A DNA stretch of 64,000 nucleotides from JAJUFS01 sp964599565. GTDB lineage: Bacteria > Pseudomonadota > Gammaproteobacteria > Natronospirales > JAJUFS01. A program made the position numbers and the translations under genes. The notes under the pieces were generated by a model. That model had not been told where the DNA came from. It did not search any database and saw nothing but the letters and a program-made list of their open reading frames with translations. Within the stretch, counting starts at the first letter, position 1. The number at the start of each line of letters is the position of its first letter. This document shows, piece by piece, positions 53,115 through 60,870 of this stretch. Where the stretch lies: assembly GCA_964599565.1 (NCBI GenBank), contig CAZRFE010000003.1:1-64000 (forward strand), in the 5' to 3' direction.

Positions 53115-53777
53115 TCACCTCTTCCTTGCAAGCGTCAGGCCGTCGCCGATCGGAACAAGACTGATGTCAACGCGCGCGTCATCGCGCAGGCGAAGATTGA
53201 ATGCGCGCAACGCTTCGGTGTCCGCATCCGTCTTCTGCGGATCCGCGACCGCGCCGCCCCACAGCGTGTTGTCCACGGCGATCAGCCCGCCGCGTCGAAG
53301 CAGGCGAAGGCACAGTTCGTAGTACTCGCCGTAGCCTTGCTTGTCCGCATCGATGAAGGCGAAATCGTATTGCTCCGCGCCGCCGTCATCCACGAGCGTG
53401 CGCAACGTGTCGGCGGCAGGCGCGATGCGCAGATCGATCATCCCGGCAACGCCGGCTTCCCGCCAGTAACGCTGCGCGATCGATGTCCATTCCACGCTGA
53501 CATCGCACGCAACCAGCCTGCCGTCCGGCGGCATTGCCTTCGCAACGCACAGCGCGCTGTAGCCGGTGAACGTGCCGACCTCGATGCAGCGACGCGCATC
53601 AATGAGTCTTGCGAGCATCGCCATGAACTGTCCCTGCTCCGGCGCGATCTGCATGTTTGCCTGCGCCATCTTCCCGGTTTCCTCGCGCAGGCGCGCGAGC
53701 AGCGGATCGTCGCGCAGCGACACCTCCAGGAGATACCCGTATAATTCCGGCGTGAGATCGAGCGTCTTGCGTGACAT
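53115..53777 (-). CDS. SAM-dependent O-methyltransferase (class I, COMT-like)
   Basis: 220-residue methyltransferase from the ATG at 53777, preceded by GGGAGAG at 5 bases. It has RCIEVGTFTGYSALCVAKAMP (SAM motif I), GRLVACDVSVEW, YDFAFIDADKQGYGEYYELCL and GGLIAVDNTLWGG. These match the bacterial O-methyltransferase family related to catechol and caffeoyl-CoA methyltransferases. The acceptor is unknown. An ATG at 53810 is possible but has no ribosome site. It is divergent from the phosphoesterase across 31 bases. Confidence 0.9.
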   Translation of the reverse strand: MSRKTLDLTPELYGYLLEVSLRDDPLLARLREETGKMAQANMQIAPEQGQFMAMLARLIDARRCIEVGTFTGYSALCVAKAMPPDGRLVACDVSVEWTSIAQRYWREAGVAGMIDLRIAPAADTLRTLVDDGGAEQYDFAFIDADKQGYGEYYELCLRLLRRGGLIAVDNTLWGGAVADPQKTDADTEALRAFNLRLRDDARVDISLVPIGDGLTLARKR

Positions 53778-53808
53778 GAATCTCTCCCTTTGTTCGAGCG
53801 AGGCCAGC

Positions 53809-54579
53809 ATGCTGCGAGTGTTGCAGTTCACGGATCTGCATCTGCGAGACGACCCTGACGCGAGCGCGATGGGTGTTCGCACGCAGTACAGTTTCGAGAC
53901 CGTAGTCCATCACGCAAGCCTGCGCCACTGGCCTGCGGATGCCATTCTTCTGACCGGCGATCTTGCCAACGACGAGCACGGCGACAGTTACCGGCGTCTC
54001 GTCGGCATTGCCGCAGGCTGGGACACGCCGCTGCTCGCCGTTCCCGGCAATCACGACGACTCCGCGGCATTGTTCGCGGCGTTCGCGAACGCACCGAAGG
54101 CACGAAGAAACGTTCTCGATTTTCCGCGCTGGCGAATCGTCGCACTCGATTCGCGGGTGCCGCGCGCCGTGCATGGCGAACTCGACAGCGAAAACCGCGA
54201 GATTCTCGATACCGCCGCCGCGACGCGCGGCGAACGCCACCTGCTCGTCGCCCTGCATCATCCGCCGCTCGCGCTGAAGAGTGCGTGGATCGACCGGCTC
54301 GGCCTGCGCGACGGTGACGCATTCCGCGTGCATCTTTCGATGCTTGGCGCGCGCGCCTGCATCTTCGGTCATGCGCACCAGGCGTGGGACAGCGAGGAGA
54401 ACGGCGTGCGTTACCTGTGTGCGCCGTCAACCAGCCGGCAGATGGAACCGCAGACCGAGGAGTTCCAGGCATCCGATGCGGCACCCGGTTACCGCTGGCT
54501 GCATCTCCATGACGACGGCAGCATCGAAACCGGCATCGAGCGCGTCGAGGACGCGAAAGCGGAAATGATCGGCGATTGA
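53809..54579 (+). CDS. Metallophosphoesterase, CpdA-like
   Basis: 256-residue calcineurin-like phosphoesterase of the class III cyclic-nucleotide type. The metal-binding sets are visible in order: FTDLHLRDD (D.H), LTGDLANDEHG (GD), PGNHDD (GNHD), ALHHPPL (H) and GHAHQAW (GHxH). E. coli CpdA cleaves cAMP, which would fit the CRP-type site in this window, but other substrates are possible. GAGG lies 5 bases before the ATG at 53809. The frame is open further upstream only inside the divergent gene. Confidence 0.85.
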   Translation: MLRVLQFTDLHLRDDPDASAMGVRTQYSFETVVHHASLRHWPADAILLTGDLANDEHGDSYRRLVGIAAGWDTPLLAVPGNHDDSAALFAAFANAPKARRNVLDFPRWRIVALDSRVPRAVHGELDSENREILDTAAATRGERHLLVALHHPPLALKSAWIDRLGLRDGDAFRVHLSMLGARACIFGHAHQAWDSEENGVRYLCAPSTSRQMEPQTEEFQASDAAPGYRWLHLHDDGSIETGIERVEDAKAEMIGD

Positions 54580-54605
54580 CTGCCGGAACCATGCGTTCAA
54601 ATGCA

Positions 54606-54635
54606 GGAGCCGGGCATTGCCCGGCTCCTTGCTTT
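54606..54635 (+). terminator. Terminator after the phosphoesterase gene
   Basis: GGAGCCGGGC, ATT, GCCCGGCTCC, then TTGCTTT. Ten perfect pairs; the tail is moderately T-rich. It may also serve the convergent lipoprotein gene. Confidence 0.75.
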
Positions 54636-54655
54636 CACCCGCCGCGCGCTGCCGG

Positions 54656-55408
54656 TCATTCCGCCTTTTCCGCGCCCTCCACCTGCTCGAGCGCACGGAT
54701 CGCAAACAACAGCACCATCGCATCGCCCAGTTCCCGCCGGGTCAGCGGTCTGCCCGCCGCGACGTCGAGCAGGAGTTCCGCGAACGCCGGCGGCTCACCT
54801 GCAACCGCGCGCCCCGAATACACGCGAAGATCCGCATTCGAGCCGCCAGTCCAGTGCAGCAGCTGCGCAGATGGATAGAAATCCTCGACGCCGTCGCGTT
54901 CGACCGAACCGCCCGGCAGGAACTCGGCGCGCCAGAGGATTCTCCTGCCCTGCCACATGCCTTCGAACCGCGATTCGAAACCCGTGCGCAGTTCAAGCTC
55001 GCCGACGCGTTCGCCGGTGGCGGCGTTGAAGATCGTGATGCGCGGCGGCGCCATGTCCCAGCCGCGCGACGCGGCATCGTCTGCACCCGCGCCGAGCCTG
55101 AAGACGTAGTCGCGCTGGTTGATGCCGTCCTGGAAAAGCTGTCCGCGCGATGATTCAGCGGACCCGCTGAAATCCCGTTGCCAGCGAAACCCGCCGACGA
55201 CATCGCCCTGCTCGCCGCGCAACAGCCAGTTGCCGGCACCGGCGTCGGCTTCACGCAGCGTGTAGTTCACGGCGGCAGGCGGGCGCGACTCGGGTGCGAG
55301 CGGTGCGGGAAATTCGTGCAGCACCGGCGTTGCCGAGCACGCGGTGAGCAGCACGGCGGCAAGCAGCGCGAAGACGCGGTGGCCGTAGCGGCCGGGCATG
55401 GTTAACAT
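54656..55408 (-). CDS. Unrecognised lipoprotein
   Basis: 250 residues from the ATG at 55408 with a clear lipoprotein signal (RVFALLAAVLLTAC, lipid Cys24). The mature part is mixed beta with no family I can name; it includes GGFRWQRDFSGS and ITIFNAATGERVGELELRTGFESRFEGMW, partly quoted. GGGGGAG lies very close to this ATG and 11 bases before a second one at 55399, so the start is uncertain by three codons. It is divergent from the aldolase-fold gene across 34 bases. Confidence 0.7.
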   Translation of the reverse strand: MLTMPGRYGHRVFALLAAVLLTACSATPVLHEFPAPLAPESRPPAAVNYTLREADAGAGNWLLRGEQGDVVGGFRWQRDFSGSAESSRGQLFQDGINQRDYVFRLGAGADDAASRGWDMAPPRITIFNAATGERVGELELRTGFESRFEGMWQGRRILWRAEFLPGGSVERDGVEDFYPSAQLLHWTGGSNADLRVYSGRAVAGEPPAFAELLLDVAAGRPLTRRELGDAMVLLFAIRALEQVEGAEKAE

Positions 55409-55442
55409 GGCTCCCCCTTTACTTCTTCTGTGACGAAACTGC

Positions 55443-56009
55443 ATGAACGTTCGCGAAGAACTTGTCCGATATTACCGGCTTTTGCGCGCGCACGGTCTCA
55501 ATGATTCGCACAGCGGCAATGCATCGGTGCGCGACGGCGACACCGTCTGGGTCACGCCGACGGGATGCTGTGCCGACACGCTTGAGCCCGCCGACCTTGT
55601 CCGCTGCCACATCGACGGCAGCATCGGCGACGGCGCATCGCTGGATGCGCGCCTGCACGTCATGGTCTACCAGAAGAACGCATCCGCACGCGCGATGCTG
55701 CACAGTCACGGTGCGCACACCGTCGCACTCACGCTCGACGGCGCGGACTTCATCCCCGCGGATTTCGAGGGCCGCTACTATTTTCCGCGCGTGCCGGTGA
55801 TCGATGCGCCCTACGCGGATTACGTCGCGCACTCCGCGGAACGCATCTCGAACGTGCTGCGCGATCATCGCATCACCGTGTATCGCGGCCACGGCGTGTA
55901 CGCGCAGGCGGATTCGCTGAATCTCGCCTACAAGTGGACGAGCTCGCTGGAACTTTCGGCGAAGACCTCCTGGCTGGCGAAACTCGCCGGCACCCTGCCT
56001 TGCGATTGA
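55443..56009 (+). CDS. Class II aldolase/adducin-fold protein
   Basis: 188-residue protein of the FucA/AraD/MtnB fold. The zinc ligands are visible: HSH in AMLHSHGAHTVAL and the later His in VYRGHGVYA. The acid before the first His region is Asp (LDARLHVMVY), as in AraD, rather than the Glu of FucA. GNASVR near the N-terminus matches the phosphate-binding loop. The protein is shorter than most members (about 210-230). The substrate cannot be read from sequence; an epimerase, aldolase or dehydratase activity is possible. Confidence 0.82.
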   Translation: MNVREELVRYYRLLRAHGLNDSHSGNASVRDGDTVWVTPTGCCADTLEPADLVRCHIDGSIGDGASLDARLHVMVYQKNASARAMLHSHGAHTVALTLDGADFIPADFEGRYYFPRVPVIDAPYADYVAHSAERISNVLRDHRITVYRGHGVYAQADSLNLAYKWTSSLELSAKTSWLAKLAGTLPCD

Positions 56010-56017
56010 GGATTTCC

Positions 56018-56875
56018 ATGCTGCGCATCCTGCCGCTTCTTCTTCTCCCGTTTGCATCGAACGCCGTCGCCGCGCCGTTGCTCTATCGCGTGACGGACAC
56101 CGACAGCACGCTCTGGCTGCTTGGCTCCGTGCATGCGCTGCGCGCGAGCGACTATCCGCTCGATGAACGCATCGAATCCGCCTACCGCGACGCCGAACGC
56201 ATCGTGCTGGAAGTCGCGCCCGCGGAACTCGATCCTTCCCGCATCGCCGGCGTCGTGCTGCCGCTCGCGCGCTACCAGGGCGATGCGCATCTCGCCGATG
56301 CCTTCACTGGCGAGGAGTACGCGCAGCTGCGCAGCGCGATGCGGGAGATCGGCGTCGACATCGCGCAGTTCCGCGACTACGAGCCGTGGTTCGTCGCGCT
56401 GCAGGTCTTCGCGCTGAATCTTGCGCGCAGCGGCTATGCGGGAACCGAGGGCGTGGATCTGCATTTCGGGACGCGCGCCGCAGCCGACGGCAAGCAGACC
56501 GCGGGGCTTGAAACCGCCGCCGAGCAGTTCGGCATGTTCGACAGCCTGCCGCTCGAAACGCAGAAGACATTCCTGCTCGACAGCGTCGCGGAAAGCGGCG
56601 CGTTCCACGACGAGATGGAAGCCATTGTCAGCGCGTGGCGCAGCGGCGATGACGGCGCGCTCACGCGCCTGCTTGAGAAGGAATTCGGCGACAAGCCGGA
56701 ACTGCGCGACACGCTGCTCGATGCGCGCAATCGCCGCTGGGCGGAATCCATCGAGTCCCTGCTCGCAGCGCCGGGCGACACGATGCTCGTCGTCGGCGCG
56801 CTGCATCTTGTCGGCGACGCGGGCCTTGTGACATTGCTTGAACAGGCGGGTTACACGGTCGAGCGCGTCGAATGA
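56018..56875 (+). CDS. TraB/GumN family protein
   Basis: 285-residue exported protein with a signal peptide (MLRILPLLLLPFASNAVAA). It has the family GX2H start LLYRVTDTDSTLWLLGSVHAL, the acidic VLEVAPAELD, GVDLHFGTRA and the C-terminal LVVGALHLVGDAGLVTLLEQAGY (second GX2H). TraB/GumN proteins resemble Tiki metalloproteases, and the bacterial members have no settled role. GAGGA lies 6 bases before the ATG at 56018. It begins 8 bases after the aldolase gene and may be co-transcribed with it. Confidence 0.88.
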   Translation: MLRILPLLLLPFASNAVAAPLLYRVTDTDSTLWLLGSVHALRASDYPLDERIESAYRDAERIVLEVAPAELDPSRIAGVVLPLARYQGDAHLADAFTGEEYAQLRSAMREIGVDIAQFRDYEPWFVALQVFALNLARSGYAGTEGVDLHFGTRAAADGKQTAGLETAAEQFGMFDSLPLETQKTFLLDSVAESGAFHDEMEAIVSAWRSGDDGALTRLLEKEFGDKPELRDTLLDARNRRWAESIESLLAAPGDTMLVVGALHLVGDAGLVTLLEQAGYTVERVE

Positions 56876-56878
56876 CGT

Positions 56879-57667
56879 TCAGCGCAGCGTTTCCGCTTCG
56901 ATATACCGCTCGGCGCGCCGGAGTATCTTGATCATCGCGGACGGCATGTTCCGGTACAGCCACCACAGCGTGCGATAGGCGAGCGGCAGGCGATGCGCGC
57001 CGTTGCACGTCTGCGATCCCGATGAACTGAGCAGGTGCGAAACCGGAATGCCGAGCACATCCCGGCTTGCGTTGTCGATTGCGGCGAGAAACGCCGGATC
57101 GTCGTTCGTGGCCACAACACCTGCATGCGTGCGGCCGATTTCCTCAAGCGGAGCTGCGTACGATGACGCGTCCATGCCGTCGAGCTCGTAGCCGCAGTAC
57201 AGCGAAAACCGGTAGTGATCCGCGAGGCGGTTCCAGAATTCTTCGAGGCATATCGCCGCGTCCGGGTTTCCCGCGCGCCACAGGTCGCTCACCATTTCGC
57301 CGTAGATGCGCAGCTTCACGTGCGGCCGCGACACGCTCTCGATGATCTCGCCAACGGTCGCATGAAAGGACGGCCAGTCAGGCATGCTGCCGCGCATGAA
57401 CCGCTTGAGCAGCATCCGTCCGTCAAGCAGCAACAGGCGGCCCGCAGCCTGCAATCCTGCGGCGTTGGCTCCGCCGGCATCGATGCCTGCGACGACAGCG
57501 GCGCGACGAGAGCCGGATGCGATCACGAGAACGGTTTCGCCACGCCGAAGTCCGGACTCGACAAACACGGCGAGCGCGGCCTTGAGTGATCCGGCATTGC
57601 GGTGAATCTGGCAGAAATGACGGCTCTGGGGAGATTCGACGAGGAGTGCAGCTGACTTTGTCGGCAT
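56879..57667 (-). CDS. MEDS-domain protein (DcmR-like sensory domain)
   Basis: 262-residue protein with the MEDS (methanogen/methylotroph DcmR sensory) fold: HFCQIHRNAGSLKAALAVFVESGLRRGETVLVIAS at the start, partly quoted, then LLLLDGRMLLKRFM, VRIYGEMV-type residues (LRIYGEMVSDLW) and LYCGYELDGM. In other bacteria this KaiC-like domain accompanies histidine kinases or anti-sigma systems. Here it stands alone, followed by a C-terminal part of about 60 residues that I do not recognise. It converges on the TraB gene with a 3-base gap. Confidence 0.75.
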   Translation of the reverse strand: MPTKSAALLVESPQSRHFCQIHRNAGSLKAALAVFVESGLRRGETVLVIASGSRRAAVVAGIDAGGANAAGLQAAGRLLLLDGRMLLKRFMRGSMPDWPSFHATVGEIIESVSRPHVKLRIYGEMVSDLWRAGNPDAAICLEEFWNRLADHYRFSLYCGYELDGMDASSYAAPLEEIGRTHAGVVATNDDPAFLAAIDNASRDVLGIPVSHLLSSSGSQTCNGAHRLPLAYRTLWWLYRNMPSAMIKILRRAERYIEAETLR

Positions 57668-57808
57668 CAGGCGTTCGAGCCCCTCCGGATCTGCGGAGCG
57701 GCATCGGTCTGTCCGCTCGTCAATCGCTGCTTCGCGACATATTCAATGGCGAGCGACGTTGAAGCAAACTTCGTGCTGCCGCAATACAGGCATTCACCTA
57801 GCCCAGGG

Positions 57809-57973
57809 CTAGATTTCGATCATCTCGAAATCTTCCTTGCCGGCGCCGCAGTCGGGACATTGCCAGTTGAGCGGCACGTCTTCCCAGCGCGTTCCCGGTG
57901 CGATGCCGGTTTCAGGATGCCCTTTCGCTTCCTCGTAGATGAAACCGCAGATGACGCACATGTAGGCTTTCAT
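57809..57973 (-). CDS. Rubredoxin
   Basis: 54-residue one-iron electron carrier. The iron ligands are two Cys pairs, CVICG (6-10) and CPDCG (39-43), with the usual linker GTRWEDVPLNW between them and KEDFEMIEI at the end. The ATG is at 57973 and the TAG stop at 57811-57809. The stop lies within a perfect palindrome CTAGCCC-A-GGGCTAG. The partner may be a reductase, an alkane hydroxylase or an oxidase elsewhere; none is adjacent. Gene start and thiD leader are divergent. Confidence 0.95.
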   Translation of the reverse strand: MKAYMCVICGFIYEEAKGHPETGIAPGTRWEDVPLNWQCPDCGAGKEDFEMIEI

Positions 57974-58062
57974 TGATCACACCGGGAATGAAGATATTTC
58001 GGAGCGCGCATTTTCCGGAACCGGGCAGGCCGCGTCAAACCGCGAATGATAAGATGCGGCGC

Positions 58063-58851
58063 ATGCAACATCACACGCATCCTCCCGTCGTGCTCGTCAT
58101 CGCCGGCAACGATCCTTCCGGCGGCGCGGGCATCGCCGCAGACATCCAGGCCGTCACCACGCTCGGCTGTCATCCCGCTCCCGTGCTTGCCGCACTCACC
58201 GTGCAGGACACGGTCAACGCATACGCTGTCGAGTCCGTTGCGGCGGATTTCGTCTTCGCGCAGGCGCAACGCGTACTTAACGACCTGCCGGTCGCGGCCA
58301 TCAAGCTCGGCCTGCTCGGCAGCGCGGCAATCGGCGAAGCCATCGCCGCGCTCCTTTCCGAGCACCCGCGGATTCCCGTCGTCACCGATCCCGTGCTTGT
58401 CGCCGCCGGCGGCGCGGAACTCGCGGAGTCCGCGTTGATCGCCGTGTACCGCGAACGCATTCTCCCGCGCACGACGCTGCTGACGCCGAACGCGCTCGAG
58501 CTGCGGCGTCTTGCACCGGATCTTCCCGACACCGGCAGGCGCGCGGCAGCGCTGCTCGATCTCGGCGTTCCATGGGTGCTTGCGAAGGGCGGCGACGAGG
58601 CGACACCCGCGGTCGAGAATTTTCTTTACGGCCGCAACGGCGAAACGCATCGCTGGATGACGGACCGTCTTGCCGGCGAGCATCACGGTTCCGGATGCAC
58701 GCTCGCATCCGCCATCGCAGCAAAACTTGCGCAGGGCGAACCCGTCCCGCAGGCGATCGATCACGCGCAGGCATTCACGTTCAGCGCACTTGCGAACGGC
58801 TGGCAGCTCGGTCACGGCCAGCGGATTCCCAACCGCCATTCGTCACGCTGA
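58063..58851 (+). CDS. thiD: Hydroxymethylpyrimidine/phosphomethylpyrimidine kinase ThiD
   Basis: Phosphorylates HMP and HMP-P in thiamine synthesis. From the ATG at 58063 the 262-residue product has VLVIAGNDPSGGAGIAADIQAV (ribokinase-fold start), GCHPAPVLAALTVQDT, KLGLLGS, VVTDPVLVAAGG, LLTPNALELRRL and the catalytic HHGSGCTLASAIAA. An ATG at 58054 is an equal candidate. No TPP riboswitch was recognised in the leader. Its stop overlaps thiE as TGATG. Confidence 0.93.
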   Translation: MQHHTHPPVVLVIAGNDPSGGAGIAADIQAVTTLGCHPAPVLAALTVQDTVNAYAVESVAADFVFAQAQRVLNDLPVAAIKLGLLGSAAIGEAIAALLSEHPRIPVVTDPVLVAAGGAELAESALIAVYRERILPRTTLLTPNALELRRLAPDLPDTGRRAAALLDLGVPWVLAKGGDEATPAVENFLYGRNGETHRWMTDRLAGEHHGSGCTLASAIAAKLAQGEPVPQAIDHAQAFTFSALANGWQLGHGQRIPNRHSSR

Positions 58852-59504
58852 TGGACGTTCCGTTCGATCCCCGCCTGCAGGGCATCTACGCGATCACCGA
58901 TGCAGCGCTGTGCGCGCCGCGCGGACTCATCCCCTGCGTCACAGCCGTCCTTGAAGGCGGTGCGCGGCTGGTGCAGTACCGCGACAAGTCCGCCGATGCC
59001 GACCGGCGACGCGAAGACGCCGCACAACTCGTTTCGCTGTGCGAGCGATACGATGCGCTGCTCATCGTGAACGACGACGTCGAACTCGCGCGCGCGGTGA
59101 ACGCGCACGGCGTGCATCTCGGGCGCGACGACATGAATCCCGAACGTGCGCGCCGCCTGCTCGCACGCGACGCCGTCGTCGGGATTTCCTGCTACGACGA
59201 TTTCGGTCTTGCACAGGCAGCGATGCGCACCGGCGCAGGCTATGTTGCCTTCGGCAGCATGTTTCCGTCGTTGACGAAACCGCATGCCGTACGCGCGCCG
59301 ATGCAACTGCTCGCGCGCGCGCGTCGCGAACTGCACATCCCCGCCTGCGCAATCGGCGGCATCGACGAAAGGAACATCGGTGAAGTGGTGCACGCGGGTG
59401 CCGCGATGGCGGCGGTGGTCTCGGCAGTGTTCGCCGCAGCGGACATCGCCGCTGCGACGCGCGAACTCGTTCGCGCGTTCAACGCATCACGGGATTCACG
59501 CTAG
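58851..59504 (+). CDS. thiE: Thiamine-phosphate synthase ThiE
   Basis: Joins HMP-PP (from ThiD) and thiazole phosphate. The 217-residue TIM-barrel product has GIYAITDAALCAPRG, RLVQYRDKSADADRR, LLIVNDDVELARAVNAHGVHLGRDD (partly quoted), GISCYDD, YVAFGSMFPSLTKP and IPACAIGGIDERNIGEVV. The start overlaps thiD by one base, indicating coupling. Its TAG stop shares the palindrome CTAG with the TAG stop of the convergent DUF418 gene. Confidence 0.95.
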   Translation: MDVPFDPRLQGIYAITDAALCAPRGLIPCVTAVLEGGARLVQYRDKSADADRRREDAAQLVSLCERYDALLIVNDDVELARAVNAHGVHLGRDDMNPERARRLLARDAVVGISCYDDFGLAQAAMRTGAGYVAFGSMFPSLTKPHAVRAPMQLLARARRELHIPACAIGGIDERNIGEVVHAGAAMAAVVSAVFAAADIAAATRELVRAFNASRDSR

Positions 59505-60769
59505 ACATCCCGCGGCCGCTCCATGGCTGCAAGGCGCATCGGCGGCAGGCGGAAATACGTCAGCGCGCGCCATGCCCATTCCACCGGTCCGAACGCAAAG
59601 CGCCGCAGCCACCAGTGGCTGAAAAGAATCTGCGCGAGATACAGCGCAAGCCCCGCGCTCACCATGAACACCGCATCGAACTCGCGCGCCATCACGCCGA
59701 AACCGTACGCATAGAAGACCAGCGTCATCACCACCGATTGCAGCAGGTAGTTCGTGAGCGCCATGCGGCCGACCGGCGCAAGCGTGCGCAGCCAGTTCGC
59801 CGCGCGCGTCTGCATGCTAAGCGCGATCAGCGCCGCGTAGCCCAGCATGAGTACCGGACCTGCGACAAAGCCGAGGAGCATGTTCCAGCCGTTGCGCGGA
59901 TCGGTGAAGTTGTATGGGTCGAGTTCAAGGCCGATCGACGCGTGCCACGCGGACAGCGGCACGCCCGCGCCGATCGCGACGACCAGCGCAAGCAGGAAGA
60001 AGCGCCGGTGTGCGAGCGGATTCGCGAAATGTCCGTGCCGGCCGAGCCAGGCGCCGAACAGGAACATCGCGAGCACATGCAGCCCGAAGAACGGCACCGC
60101 GGAGGAGATGGAAACGAACTCCTGCGCGCGCACCGAGGTGATCTCCATGTATGTGCCGCTCGTGTACGCAGCCCATGCCTGCTCGCTGAGCGCATCATGC
60201 TGCATCTGTGCCGCCTGCATGCCCTTCAGCATTTCGGCGGCCGCATCGGGATTCTTCGCAGCGAAGTCGAGCATCGATGCCATGCCGAACGCCATCAGCA
60301 ACTGCACGGCGAACGCGATGATCGCAACCGTGAGCAGGCGCGTGGAACTGCCGCGACCGATGAGCAGCAGCACGAAACCGAGCACTGCGTAGACAGCGAG
60401 GATGTCGCCGGCCCAGATGAACGTGCCATGCAGCACGCCGATCGCGAGCAGCACCAGCAGGCGGCGCAGATAGGTCGGCACGACGCTGCCCTGCCGCGCC
60501 TTCGCGCGCTCGAGCTGGATCGCGAAGCCGAGTCCGAACAGCATCGAGAACAGCGGATAGAACTTGCCTTGCGTGAAGAACATGATCAGCCAGCCGATCG
60601 CGGCATCGCTGCCGCTGCCGGCCGCGGTGTAATCGTAGGTATCCGATACCGGCTGCGCGAAGAACATCAGGTTGGCGAGCAGGATGCCGAGCAGCGCGAA
60701 ACCGCGCAGCACGTCCAGCGTTGCAATGCGTTCCGCTGCGCAGACCGGTCGTGCGGCGATTTCCGTCAT
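59501..60769 (-). CDS. DUF418 / YeiB-family membrane protein (copy 2)
   Basis: 422-residue polytopic protein of the YeiB/DUF418 family, related to acyltransferase-type membrane proteins but without assigned function. It opens with the family signature RIATLDVLRGFALLGILLAN, then FTQGKFYPLFSMLFGLGFAIQ, and ends with the DUF418 block LAPVGRMALTNYLLQSVV and SHWWLRRFAFGPVEWAWRALTY. The start at 60769 has GGGGGAA 6 bases upstream; an ATG at 60775 is too close to it. It is 101 bases downstream of a clear paralogue on the same strand. Confidence 0.88.
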   Translation of the reverse strand: MTEIAARPVCAAERIATLDVLRGFALLGILLANLMFFAQPVSDTYDYTAAGSGSDAAIGWLIMFFTQGKFYPLFSMLFGLGFAIQLERAKARQGSVVPTYLRRLLVLLAIGVLHGTFIWAGDILAVYAVLGFVLLLIGRGSSTRLLTVAIIAFAVQLLMAFGMASMLDFAAKNPDAAAEMLKGMQAAQMQHDALSEQAWAAYTSGTYMEITSVRAQEFVSISSAVPFFGLHVLAMFLFGAWLGRHGHFANPLAHRRFFLLALVVAIGAGVPLSAWHASIGLELDPYNFTDPRNGWNMLLGFVAGPVLMLGYAALIALSMQTRAANWLRTLAPVGRMALTNYLLQSVVMTLVFYAYGFGVMAREFDAVFMVSAGLALYLAQILFSHWWLRRFAFGPVEWAWRALTYFRLPPMRLAAMERPRDV

Positions 60770-60870
60770 TGCCATTTCCCCCGGGTTTCGTCGTCCCGCA
60801 TCGTTGCGTTTCCGGGCACCGAACGCAAGCGCGCCGCCGCAGGATGCGACGGCGCGACATGCAACACCAT

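Noticed and set aside
57974..58062. TPP riboswitch before thiD
   Set aside because: No CTGAGA or ACCTGATC core was found in the leader.
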